The notes under the pieces: model-generated
Seen by the model: only the letters and a program-made list of their open reading frames with translations
What the model was told of the DNA's origin: nothing
The model's database searches: none
Source of the DNA: PGYR01 sp041675005
GTDB taxonomy: Bacteria; Bacteroidota; Ignavibacteria; Kapaibacteriales; UBA2268
Reading direction: 5' to 3'
Assembly: GCA_041675005.1 (NCBI GenBank)
Contig: JBAYUQ010000002.1
Coordinates: 186,001-250,000, forward strand
DNA length: 64,000 nt
Shown here: positions 1 through 8,380 of the stretch, piece after piece
How the letters are laid out: each line of letters opens with the position of its first letter
Position numbering within the stretch: the stretch's first letter is position 1
Position numbers and translations under genes: made by a program

Positions 1-3000
1 TTGAGTTCTGGTTTCAATTCAGTTATGTTAATCTTAGCTATTACTCTATTGTTTGATGATGCTTCGATATCTGAGATACTGACAGTAGTAGTATCAAACA
101 CAGGAATAGAACCACTACCAAATAGTGAAATCCTTGTTGGTGAATTATTACCATTATGAATAAATACTATATCAGCATTAGACCTATCTATAAATTGAGG
201 TGCAAATCGAGCTATAATTCCTAACTCTTTACCCGATTTCAACTCAGTAACCAGATTTTCCATAACTATAGAGTAGTCATTGCTTCTAGGTATATCTATA
301 TAGATAGAGTCAATAACTAAGTCTCTATTGGAGTTATTTCTTACTATTACGTCAACAACCTTATCTCTAAAATCACCTATATCAACTTTGTCGAAGACAA
401 TCGACCCCTCAACTATTTCTAAATCTCGTTTAGTGCAATTACCCTGTATTGGTATTACGACTTGATTGCCTGGTATATCTAATACCAATTCGGCTTTCCT
501 TATTCCCAAATCTGTTGGCTTGAACCTTACATCTAATGTTACAGATTTATTAGTAAGGAGTGTGTCGACAATAGTATTTATCAACTTATTGTTAATCTCA
601 AAATCATTGATATTTGCCCCTCTTAAGAAAGCATTCCTAATTGGAAATTGGAAATTATTAAGATTAATGAGTGCTTCGGAGAAAATAGTATCTTTATAAT
701 CACCCAAATAAGTATCGCCAAAGTCTAGACTATTCTTATCAAATTTCAATTTAGTTATTGTAAATACGCAATCAGAAGTATCCATTTGCAAATCACGCTC
801 ATCTAGGTTCCATATTTTTGCAGTTTTATCCCAACTTGATGTTATTACTCTTTGTCCATCAAAGTTGAAGTTAGCCGTTCTAACAGAGTTAGTATGTTCT
901 TTATATACATTTATACTATCTCCATCTGAATTCCACATTATCGCGGTATAATCATCGCCTGAAGTTAATATATACTCTTGTCCATTAAAATCATTGAAAG
1001 AACCAGAGTTTAATGGGCGATTAGATTGGCTATTATGCTTTAATGTAAACAGTTTCGTATTAGTATTAAAATCCCATACAGTAATTTCGTATCTCAATAT
1101 ATCAACAATTAGCAACCTGCTTCCATCACTATTTATAGCAAAATGGCTAACCCATCCCGCTATCACAAATTCCTTTACAAAATCATTTGTTTTAGCATCC
1201 CATACCTTTACTCTTCCACCATTACCACCCGTAAGGTAATAATTACCCAATGGATGATAATCTCCAAACCAGAGTGGCTTAGTACCGTCAGGTGAGAATG
1301 AATGCAATTCATTACCACTAGCTACATCAAATATCTTGCATACACCAGACTTATCAACTGATATTATTTCCGTCCCTGCAGGATTGAAATTAACAGACCT
1401 GATGACATCATTGTGGTTTTCTATAATTTTTAATGGGTTAGAATCATTATTCGAATCCCATAATATAACACTAGTATCATTACTAGCCGAAGCAATTTTA
1501 GAATCGTCAGGACTAAAGACTGCGTAGTTTACTTCTTTTGTGTGCTTTTTGAAATGTCTTACAAGTTTACCTGTATTTGTATTCCAAAGTCTAACTCCGC
1601 CATCATCACAAGATGTAATTGCTTTAGAACCATCAACATGGTCAAAAAAAGCTGTATTAACTGCTTCCGGATGTACTAAATCTAGAGTTCTACCTATATT
1701 GTTAGGCCAAAGTTGAATACCTCTAACTAAGCAATCTTCACTTTCTACATCTGGAATTGTCCATTCATATTTCAAATCGGTAACATTGCTCGCCAATGTA
1801 TCCCATTTGTTACCATTATCAGTAGAGTATTCTAATTGTATTACGTCACTTGGTAATAGGCCAGACCATGTAACTTTATAATTATCACCAACAATTAACT
1901 TTTCATCACACTTATTGGGAGATACTATCTCTATGTTTTTTACGACAGGAGGAGTATTAGGGAATCCACCAGTTATGAGAACTTCTTCATTCAGACAAGC
2001 GTCAGATGCTATAACTAGTTTGGTGAAAACTATGTTCGAATCGTTTGGAGCGTACTCAATTTTTATTGTCCAATTATTTCCATTGCTTAGGATTTGTGGT
2101 GAAGATATTTTACCTGATATAAACTTGAAGACACCATTTTTATCATCAGAGAAATATATACTATCTATACTAATATCAGAATTAACTGCTGTTATTACTA
2201 TATCGGCTTCTTTTTTACTTCCTGGTAAAACAGAACTAAAGCCATAGTAAGAAGGAGCCAACGCTAGTCTTGGTATAAGGGTAGAGCTGACCTCAAATTG
2301 GAATTCTTTACTAACTGAAATGGAAGGAATTGAGATATTAGCTATAATTGATGTGTCGCAATCTATTGTGCTTGTATAAGTTAATGTACAAGGATTGTTT
2401 CCATTTATCAGTTCTTTTATGGCAAGTGTAACAAGTTTCAAGTTGGATTTGCTAACATTTTCGAATACAAAAAAGCCATCATTTTTTTCAAAAAATATTT
2501 TTACATCTTTGACTGCAATATTATCAATTACAACCAAATATAATTTGACACCATCAGCTTTCAGTTTATTCAAATGCTCAATATTTATAGAACTTCTTTT
2601 GTCTGTATAAATTACTATATGCTTAGCGTTACTTGGGTTTGCGGTTTGGAATATTGTGTTGCTACCAACTGGCAATGAGTAAAATACAGAATCAATCCTT
2701 GATTTATCAGAGCTTTTTAGCTTCAATAATTCATTATTAAAACTAGAGAACGTCTGCACGAAATCATAATTAAGATGATTTACTGTACTAAACGAAGACA
2801 GTGCAAACTCAGAGTTTGGAGTATTAAACTGCAGATAATCTGTAGCTGATAGAACCGAATCAAAATTAAAATTGCTGTTATTAATAGCTAAATCAATAGA
2901 TACTAAGACCGAATTTTCATTAAGATCTACGTTATTATCGCAACTTATCTTCTTATCAGTTATACTGATATCATTATTAAGAATAACAATATCATTTGCA

Positions 3001-3167
3001 TTCAATGTTGAGTTCTGGTTTACGGCATTTTTAAATACATAATACTCTAATGTAACTTTTGGGTAGTTAGAATAGTCATAGTCTGTAACTAATAACCCAG
3101 TTTGAGAAAACATTTGAGTGTTAAATATTAGTACTGCTGCAAATACTAATGTGGTTAACTTTTTCAT
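1..3167 (-). CDS. WD40 and choice-of-anchor-D surface protein, C-terminus cut by window edge
   Basis: An open frame of about 1055 codons runs from an ATG at 3167 to the window edge without a stop, so the C-terminus is missing. It begins MKKLTTLVFAAVLIFNTQMF, a signal peptide. Next comes a region that resembles a von Willebrand A domain: a strand reading SVLVSIDLAINNS where the metal site DxSxS would be, then HIVIYTDKRSS; the metal motif is degenerate. An immunoglobulin-like segment follows (YKVTWSG, QLEYSTDNGNKWDTL, as in Ser-Thr-rich cell-wall-type domains). A WD40 propeller comes next, with blades such as SCDDGGVRLWNTNTGK, SASNDTSVILWDS and SSWDKTAKIWN. The end has repeated choice-of-anchor-D (ASH-like) strands such as LDFGDTYLGDYKDTIFS and IVFDKVDIGDF. 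It is probably exported, perhaps by T9SS, but the sorting domain would lie outside the window. Function is not known. Confidence 0.8.
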   Translation of the reverse strand, partial: MKKLTTLVFAAVLIFNTQMFSQTGLLVTDYDYSNYPKVTLEYYVFKNAVNQNSTLNANDIVILNNDISITDKKISCDNNVDLNENSVLVSIDLAINNSNFNFDSVLSATDYLQFNTPNSEFALSSFSTVNHLNYDFVQTFSSFNNELLKLKSSDKSRIDSVFYSLPVGSNTIFQTANPSNAKHIVIYTDKRSSINIEHLNKLKADGVKLYLVVIDNIAVKDVKIFFEKNDGFFVFENVSKSNLKLVTLAIKELINGNNPCTLTYTSTIDCDTSIIANISIPSISVSKEFQFEVSSTLIPRLALAPSYYGFSSVLPGSKKEADIVITAVNSDISIDSIYFSDDKNGVFKFISGKISSPQILSNGNNWTIKIEYAPNDSNIVFTKLVIASDACLNEEVLITGGFPNTPPVVKNIEIVSPNKCDEKLIVGDNYKVTWSGLLPSDVIQLEYSTDNGNKWDTLASNVTDLKYEWTIPDVESEDCLVRGIQLWPNNIGRTLDLVHPEAVNTAFFDHVDGSKAITSCDDGGVRLWNTNTGKLVRHFKKHTKEVNYAVFSPDDSKIASASNDTSVILWDSNNDSNPLKIIENHNDVIRSVNFNPAGTEIISVDKSGVCKIFDVASGNELHSFSPDGTKPLWFGDYHPLGNYYLTGGNGGRVKVWDAKTNDFVKEFVIAGWVSHFAINSDGSRLLIVDILRYEITVWDFNTNTKLFTLKHNSQSNRPLNSGSFNDFNGQEYILTSGDDYTAIMWNSDGDSINVYKEHTNSVRTANFNFDGQRVITSSWDKTAKIWNLDERDLQMDTSDCVFTITKLKFDKNSLDFGDTYLGDYKDTIFSEALINLNNFQFPIRNAFLRGANINDFEINNKLINTIVDTLLTNKSVTLDVRFKPTDLGIRKAELVLDIPGNQVVIPIQGNCTKRDLEIVEGSIVFDKVDIGDFRDKVVDVIVRNNSNRDLVIDSIYIDIPRSNDYSIVMENLVTELKSGKELGIIARFAPQFIDRSNADIVFIHNGNNSPTRISLFGSGSIPVFDTTTVSISDIEASSNNRVIAKINITELKPEL

Positions 3168-3212
3168 AATACTATAATTTTTAAAGGCTTTATCTGTAAA
3201 ATTAAGACAATG

Positions 3213-3245
3213 TTTGAACAAAAACAATTAATTATATTAACTTTG
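3213..3245 (+). promoter_or_regulatory. Bacteroidota-type promoter (-33 TTTG, -7 TAACTTTG)
   Basis: TTTG at 3213-3216 is followed after 21 bases by TAACTTTG at 3238-3245, which fits the Bacteroidota housekeeping consensus TTTG-N19..21-TAnnTTTG. It would start a transcript about 25 bases before the ATG at 3277. It also serves as an internal example of promoter spacing for this genome. Confidence 0.6.
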
Positions 3246-3276
3246 GAACTTGTCCAAATAAAAACTACGAAAAACA

Positions 3277-4179
3277 ATGAAATTTAGAATTATTTGTGTA
3301 TTAATATTAACATCATTTCTTGCTCTAAATGCTCAAAACCAGAAATTAGATGAAAATCTAATCACGGGAGATATAGAGCAAAGTCAAGATACTTTATGCC
3401 ATTATTATAGTTTTACTGTTGGAGATACTTTGGAATACCGAGTAGAATCAGGTGATTCTATAGTCGTTAATTGGGAAAGTTATTTGACTAAGGAAAGATT
3501 TGACAGAATTAGAATAGTCTGTGAAAAGATTGATAAGAAGACTGGACATTTTTTCTTGTCATATGTGTATTTAGATTATAAAGGGTATGAGTTCAAACCA
3601 TTATATGAGAAAGTAGAAAGAGATAACCATCCTTGGTTAAACAAGAAAGTTCTAATTGAAATTGACTCATTAGGCAAACGACACTCCTATCAATATACGG
3701 ACACTACAACGAAAGGATTAACTGCAGGTGGGCCTTTCCAAGGGTCTTTGATACAACCTATTGGAATGAGATGTAGTACAAAAGGTAATAGCATAATTTT
3801 GAGAAAGGATACTTCTTACATACCTGAAAATGGATATCAAACACCCAAAGTAGTCATGACTTATTTAATTGAAAACAGGGGAGCCGTTGATACTTTAGAT
3901 TACAAATGTACTAGAGTTGATTTATCAACAACAGGAAATGGTGAAGTTTTTATAGAAAGTAAAGATGCTATATTCTATATGACATCTGTTATAAATGGGC
4001 ATGTAGAGAATTATATGAGTAATGAATTGCATATACCTATTTGGCTCTATTTCACTCAAGAACAGAATTTCACAATGGAATTAGGGAATGGTAAGAAAAC
4101 AAAAGGATTTCATTACACGTATTCTACATATAATCTTGATAGATATGTAAGTGGTAAAGATAATCAGAAAAAGAAATAA
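3277..4179 (+). CDS. secreted protein of unknown function
   Basis: A 300-aa protein beginning MKFRIICVLILTSFLALNAQ, a signal peptide with a likely cleavage after NAQ. The mature part is beta-rich and hydrophilic with no domain I recognise; segments such as HYYSFTVGDTLEYRVESGD and LDYKCTRVDLSTTGNGEVF suggest a periplasmic or outer-membrane beta fold. It has its own promoter just upstream and is divergent from the WD40 protein gene. It ends against the convergent frr operon terminator. Function is not known. Confidence 0.75.
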   Translation: MKFRIICVLILTSFLALNAQNQKLDENLITGDIEQSQDTLCHYYSFTVGDTLEYRVESGDSIVVNWESYLTKERFDRIRIVCEKIDKKTGHFFLSYVYLDYKGYEFKPLYEKVERDNHPWLNKKVLIEIDSLGKRHSYQYTDTTTKGLTAGGPFQGSLIQPIGMRCSTKGNSIILRKDTSYIPENGYQTPKVVMTYLIENRGAVDTLDYKCTRVDLSTTGNGEVFIESKDAIFYMTSVINGHVENYMSNELHIPIWLYFTQEQNFTMELGNGKKTKGFHYTYSTYNLDRYVSGKDNQKKK

Positions 4180-4208
4180 AAAAAAAGCAGCTATCGTTAA
4201 ATAACTGC
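4178..4208 (-). terminator. rho-independent terminator of the rplM...frr operon
   Basis: Read on the minus strand, an 8-bp stem (GCAGTTAT with ATAGCTGC, one G-U pair) with a six-base loop is followed by a run of nine T. It lies 27 bases after the frr stop. The T run overlaps the last bases of the convergent gene at 3277-4179. Confidence 0.75.
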
Positions 4209-4234
4209 CTTATATAAATAGTTGAAAAAAGGAA

Positions 4235-4798
4235 TTAGTCTTTACCAATTAATTCCTTTTCTTTGGTAGCAAACACAGAATCAATCATTCCAATAAATTT
4301 ATCAGTCAATTCTTGAGCACCTGTTTCGCCATCTTTTTGTTGATCTTCAGATATTTCACTCTCTTTCTCTGCTGCTCTCAATGACTCTATAGCAGAACGA
4401 CGAGAATTTCTAATAGCGATTCTGCCCTCTTCAGCATAGTTCTTACAAACTTTTACATATTCCATTCTTCTTTCCTCGGTTAAAGGTGGTACAGGAATTC
4501 TAAGTACGTTACCATCATTTTGAGGATTAAATCCTAAATCCGCTAATTGTATCGCTTTTTCAATACTACTTAGTAAAGTAGTATCATAGGGTTGAATCAT
4601 TATAGTACGTGCATCTGGAGTAGATATACCCGCCACTTGATTTAGTGGTGTATTCGTACCATAAGCTATAACTTCGATGCCGTCAACTAAAGTTGCACTA
4701 GCACCACCAGTTCTAATTTTCTCAATCTGAGCTTTTGAAAAATCAAATGATTTTTTCATATGCTCTTCAGCTTCTTTTAGTATATCGTTTATATCCAT
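4235..4798 (-). CDS. frr: ribosome recycling factor
   Basis: A 187-aa protein, the usual length of RRF, which works with EF-G to split the post-termination ribosome. The family signature is clear: KIRTGGASATLVDGIEV near residue 30, then TPLNQVAGISTPDARTIMIQPYD, and PPLTEERRMEYVKVCKNYAEEGRIAIRN near residue 105. The ATG is preceded by AAGGAG at good spacing. It is the last gene of the rplM-rpsI-rpsB-tsf-pyrH-frr operon, ten bases after pyrH. Confidence 0.97.
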   Translation of the reverse strand: MDINDILKEAEEHMKKSFDFSKAQIEKIRTGGASATLVDGIEVIAYGTNTPLNQVAGISTPDARTIMIQPYDTTLLSSIEKAIQLADLGFNPQNDGNVLRIPVPPLTEERRMEYVKVCKNYAEEGRIAIRNSRRSAIESLRAAEKESEISEDQQKDGETGAQELTDKFIGMIDSVFATKEKELIGKD

Positions 4799-4808
4799 AA
4801 TTTACTCC

Positions 4809-5522
4809 TTAGACTGATACGGTAGTTCCTATTTTCTCGCCCATAACTAGTCTATATAAATTTCCAGTTTTATTCATATTTATAACTTTAATAGGTAGCT
4901 TATTCTCATTACATAGAGTAATAGCAGTGTGATCCATTACTTTCAAGTCTTTATTAAGCACTTCTTTGAAACTAATATTGTCATACATTACTGCTTCACT
5001 ATTTTTTTCTGGGTCTGAGTCATAAACGCCATCCACTCTTGTACCTTTTATCACTATTTCGGCTTTAACTTCGATTGCTCGTAGAACTGCTGCTGTATCA
5101 GTAGTGAAGTAAGGATTACCAGTTCCAGCACCAAAAAGCACTACTCTACCTTTCTCAAGGTGTCTTATAGCTCGGCGTTGAATGTACGGCTCTGCAATTT
5201 GTTCCATTTTGATTGCTGTTTGCAATCTAGTAGGAACTCCATGCTTTTCCAATACATTTTGGAAAGCCATACAGTTGATAACTGTAGCAAGCATCCCCAT
5301 ATAGTCTCCAGAAACTTTATCGATACCATGCGCTGTGGCTTGGATACCTCTGAAAATATTGCCACCACCTATAACTATACCTATCTCTACACCAAGTTCG
5401 TGTATTTGTACAATTTCCTTGACGAATTTAGTAAGAATCTCTGGGCTAATACCGTATCCAGTATCACCCATGAGTGACTCTCCACTAAGTTTTAAGAATA
5501 TTCTTTTATAGATTGGTTCCAA
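4809..5522 (-). CDS. pyrH: UMP kinase
   Basis: A 237-aa bacterial UMP kinase of the amino-acid kinase fold, which phosphorylates UMP to UDP. It shows the N-terminal KRIFLKLSGESLMG phosphate loop, the IGIVIGGGNIFRG loop, and the GTGNPYFTTDTAAVLRA substrate segment. The start is a TTG three bases after the tsf stop codon, with GGTGG upstream as a weak ribosome binding site. It sits between tsf and frr, a common bacterial arrangement. Confidence 0.96.
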   Translation of the reverse strand: MEPIYKRIFLKLSGESLMGDTGYGISPEILTKFVKEIVQIHELGVEIGIVIGGGNIFRGIQATAHGIDKVSGDYMGMLATVINCMAFQNVLEKHGVPTRLQTAIKMEQIAEPYIQRRAIRHLEKGRVVLFGAGTGNPYFTTDTAAVLRAIEVKAEIVIKGTRVDGVYDSDPEKNSEAVMYDNISFKEVLNKDLKVMDHTAITLCNENKLPIKVINMNKTGNLYRLVMGEKIGTTVSV

Positions 5523-5525
5523 TTA

Positions 5526-6380
5526 TTAACCACCAATAGAATATCTGATAAACTGATTGATTTTAACATCTTCACCAGCTTTTTCAGAAATTTGTTTTAA
5601 AACATCAGTGATGGTCATATTACCATTTTTTACGTATTGTTGTTCAACTAAACAATTTTCTTTGAAAAATTTGTTAATTCTACCTTCAGCTACTCTTTCA
5701 GCTATATCAGCAGGTTTACCTTCTTCTTGTGCTTGTTGTTTGTATAGCTCTTTTTCTTTATCAAGTATTTCTTGAGTTACAGTTGATCTATCTAAGAAAG
5801 AAGGATTCATTGCTGCAACTTGCATAGCTATATCTCTAACCAATGCTCTTGATTCTTCATTAATTTTAGAAGAACTAACTTCTACTATAACACCTAATTT
5901 GTTACCACCATGGATATAATCCACTAGATAACCAGAAGTTTCTAAGTTTTCAAACTTACTTACATCAATTTTTTCACTGAATTTAGCAAGTATTTCATTG
6001 TATCTATCTTCTACTTTATTGCCATTAATATCTGTAGCTAATAATTCTTCTTTCGTGCTTGGAGATTTATCATAAACAACTGACGCAATAGTATCAACAA
6101 AAGTAACGAATTCTTCATTTCTAGCAACGAAGTCAGTTTCACATGTTACTTGTGCAATAGATGCTTTTTGTCCATTTTCAGATACTTTAGTTGCAACGAC
6201 ACCTTCGTTAGTGTCTCTATCAGCTCTTTTTTCAGCTGAAGCAGCACCTCTTTTACGAAGTTCATCTATTGCCGCACCCATATCGCCATTTGCTTCTTCC
6301 AAAGCTTTTTTACAGTCCGCCATTCCAGCGCCTGTTTTGTCTCTTAATTCTTTTACTTGTAGTGCTGTTATGTTTGCCAT
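5526..6380 (-). CDS. tsf: elongation factor Ts
   Basis: A 284-aa EF-Ts, the nucleotide exchange factor for EF-Tu. The N-terminal UBA-like domain reads ITALQVKELRDKTGAGMADC; the core has QVTCETDFVARNEEF and later MQVAAMNPSFLDRSTV, all family hallmarks. It is separated from rpsB by a hairpin that looks like a partial terminator, so tsf-pyrH-frr may be made at a lower level than rpsB. Confidence 0.97.
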   Translation of the reverse strand: MANITALQVKELRDKTGAGMADCKKALEEANGDMGAAIDELRKRGAASAEKRADRDTNEGVVATKVSENGQKASIAQVTCETDFVARNEEFVTFVDTIASVVYDKSPSTKEELLATDINGNKVEDRYNEILAKFSEKIDVSKFENLETSGYLVDYIHGGNKLGVIVEVSSSKINEESRALVRDIAMQVAAMNPSFLDRSTVTQEILDKEKELYKQQAQEEGKPADIAERVAEGRINKFFKENCLVEQQYVKNGNMTITDVLKQISEKAGEDVKINQFIRYSIGG

Positions 6381-6420
6381 GTCTTTTTTATATTTTATAG
6401 TTTCTAAAATTCAATATTTA

Positions 6421-6450
6421 TAAAAAGAGCATCCTTTTGAAAGATGCTCT
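6421..6450 (-). terminator. hairpin between rpsB and tsf, terminator-like
   Basis: On the minus strand the stem AGAGCATC/GATGCTCT with a nine-base loop is followed by TTTTTA. It lies 13 bases after the rpsB stop and 41 bases before the tsf start. The short T run suggests partial termination or mRNA processing rather than a full stop. Confidence 0.6.
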
Positions 6451-6462
6451 AGTTTTAATTCC

Positions 6463-7347
6463 TTATTCAGCTGAGTCTTGTTTAACTTCAGCTTCGCCAG
6501 AGACCTCTGCGACTTCTGATTTATTTTTAGGTTTATCAGAAGCAACATCTTTCTTTCTTTCTCTTAGCTTTCTCTTAACCTTAGTTTGATCATCACCAGA
6601 TTCATCATTTTCTTTACTGATTCTTTCTGATTCAGCTTCCATTTCTGCACGTTTAGTTTTAGCTACTGTATAGCCTTCTACTAAAGCATCAGTAATAACC
6701 TCTAGAATCAATTCGATTGTATTTCTAGAATCATCATTTGCAGGAATAGGAAAATCAACTTCATGAGGGTTAGAGTTAGTATCAACAATTGCAATAACAG
6801 GAATATTCAAGTTATGTGCTTCTTTGATAGCTAAGTGTTCTTTTTTAGTATCTACTATGAAAATCGCACCCGGTAAACGAGTCATATTTTCTATACCACC
6901 AAAGATTCTTCTTAGTTTCTCTCTTTCTCTATCGAATAGTAATCTTTCTTTCTTAGTAATTTTTTCATAAGTACCATCAATTGACATCTTATCGATTGAA
7001 GTTAATCTTTTGATAGATTTTCTGATAGTAGCGAAGTTAGTTAACATACCACCTAACCATCTTTCAGATACGTAATTTACATCTGCTTTTTTAGCAGCTT
7101 CTTGAAGTAAATCTTTCGCTTGGCTTTTTGTACCAACGAAAAGTATATTCCTACCACCAAGAGCTATCTCGTAAGCAGCATCTCTCGCAAGTGTAAGTAG
7201 TATTTGAGTTTTACGAAGATCGATAATGTGGATTCCGTTTCTTTCATTGAAGATAAAATCTTCCATGGCAGGATTCCAGCGTCTGGTCAAGTGACCAAAA
7301 TGAGCACCAGCTTTTAGTAGTTGCTCTATTTCTACATAGTGTTTCAT
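6463..7347 (-). CDS. rpsB: 30S ribosomal protein S2
   Basis: A 294-aa S2 protein. The core is standard: LLKAGAHFGHLTRRWNPAM, FVGTKSQAKDLLQEAA, ERWLGGMLTNFATI, and IVDTNSNPHEVDFPIPANDDS. From about residue 235 it carries a charged Lys/Glu-rich tail (KRKLRERKKDVASDKPK and beyond), which makes it longer than the roughly 240-aa E. coli protein; such tails are seen in some other phyla. A structured leader lies just upstream (7381-7434). Confidence 0.97.
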   Translation of the reverse strand: MKHYVEIEQLLKAGAHFGHLTRRWNPAMEDFIFNERNGIHIIDLRKTQILLTLARDAAYEIALGGRNILFVGTKSQAKDLLQEAAKKADVNYVSERWLGGMLTNFATIRKSIKRLTSIDKMSIDGTYEKITKKERLLFDREREKLRRIFGGIENMTRLPGAIFIVDTKKEHLAIKEAHNLNIPVIAIVDTNSNPHEVDFPIPANDDSRNTIELILEVITDALVEGYTVAKTKRAEMEAESERISKENDESGDDQTKVKRKLRERKKDVASDKPKNKSEVAEVSGEAEVKQDSAE

Positions 7348-7380
7348 GTATTTCCTTATATTTTGTGTGTTTTAACTACT

Positions 7381-7434
7381 GCTAGAAAGATCTTGGTACA
7401 TACTTTTTGTATGCAACACACAGTACTTTCCAGC
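7381..7434 (-). promoter_or_regulatory. structured leader upstream of rpsB
   Basis: In the 108-base rpsI-rpsB gap, the minus strand folds into an outer 9-bp stem (GCTGGAAAG with CTTTCTAGC, one G-U pair) that encloses a six-pair hairpin GCATAC-AAAAA-GTATGT. It ends 34 bases before the rpsB ATG. Autoregulatory rpsB leaders are known in other bacteria; binding of S2 here is inference. Fold done by eye. Confidence 0.5.
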
Positions 7435-7455
7435 ATGATTGATAAATAATTCTTC

Positions 7456-7842
7456 TTAACGTTTCGAGAATTGGAATTTCTTTCTTGCTTTTTTGCGACC
7501 GTATTTCTTACGTTCAACCATTCTAGAATCTCTAGTAAGCAAGTCCGCATCTTTCAGCTGCTGTTTCAATTCAGGGTCCATTTCGATAATGGCACGAGCT
7601 AATCCAAGTTGGATAGCACCCGTTTGACCTGTCAATCCACCACCTTTTACATTAGCAACAATATTATACTGACCATTAAGGGCAGTTACTACTAATGGCT
7701 TAAGGATTTTTTCTTTATTACTTTGGAGGTCTATAAATTGATCAACATCTTTGTCATTTATAACAAACTCACCTTTACCAGGTGTGATTCTTACAGATGC
7801 AACAGATGTCTTTCTTCGACCTGTTCCCCAAAATTGTTTCAT
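7456..7842 (-). CDS. rpsI: 30S ribosomal protein S9
   Basis: A 128-aa S9 with the family signature GTGRRKTSVASVRITPGKG at the N-terminus, GGGLTGQTGAIQLGLARAI in the middle, and the basic C-terminal tail KKYGRKKARKKFQFSKR that reaches the tRNA in the P site. The ATG has GGAG five bases upstream. It follows rplM by 18 bases, the usual rplM-rpsI pairing. Confidence 0.98.
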   Translation of the reverse strand: MKQFWGTGRRKTSVASVRITPGKGEFVINDKDVDQFIDLQSNKEKILKPLVVTALNGQYNIVANVKGGGLTGQTGAIQLGLARAIIEMDPELKQQLKDADLLTRDSRMVERKKYGRKKARKKFQFSKR

Positions 7843-7860
7843 TCTAACTCCGATGTTATC

Positions 7861-8301
7861 TTATATTTCTAATTTTTTTGGCATTTGTGCTGCATGAGGG
7901 TGTTCTGTACCTACATAAACTTTTAACTTTTTAGACATTTTACGTCCAAGTTTAGTTTTAGGAAGCATACCTTTGACAGCTCTTTCCAGAATTCTTTCTG
8001 GATGTTTCTCTCTTACTACCTTAACAGGAGTAAAAGTTTCACTACCGTGGTAACCAGTATGTTTGAAGTAAGTTTTCTTTTCTTCTCTTTTACCAGTGAA
8101 CACAACTTTTTCAGCGTTAATTACTACTACGCAGTCACCATCATCTATATGAGGAGTAAAGCTAGGCTTATGCTTACCTCTTATTAATGTTGCTATCTTT
8201 GTAGCTACTCTGCCAACAGTTTGGCCCGATGCGTCAACTATCCACCATTCGGTGTTGACGTCTTCTTTTCTAAGCGATTTGGTAAATTGTCCAGTACTCA
8301 A
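7861..8301 (-). CDS. rplM: 50S ribosomal protein L13
   Basis: A 146-aa L13 with EWWIVDASGQTVGRVATKIA near the N-terminus, and KVVFTGKREEKKTYFKHTGYH and ERAVKGMLPKTKLGRKMSKKL later. The start is TTG, supported by GGAG seven bases upstream; no better ATG exists. It is the first gene of the minus-strand ribosomal operon, 79 bases after mutL. Confidence 0.97.
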   Translation of the reverse strand: MSTGQFTKSLRKEDVNTEWWIVDASGQTVGRVATKIATLIRGKHKPSFTPHIDDGDCVVVINAEKVVFTGKREEKKTYFKHTGYHGSETFTPVKVVREKHPERILERAVKGMLPKTKLGRKMSKKLKVYVGTEHPHAAQMPKKLEI

Positions 8302-8380
8302 TTTACATCTCCAAAATATTTCGTTTTAATTATAGCTTACAAAATTAATAGATTTATAAGAATATATCAAATTATTTGAA

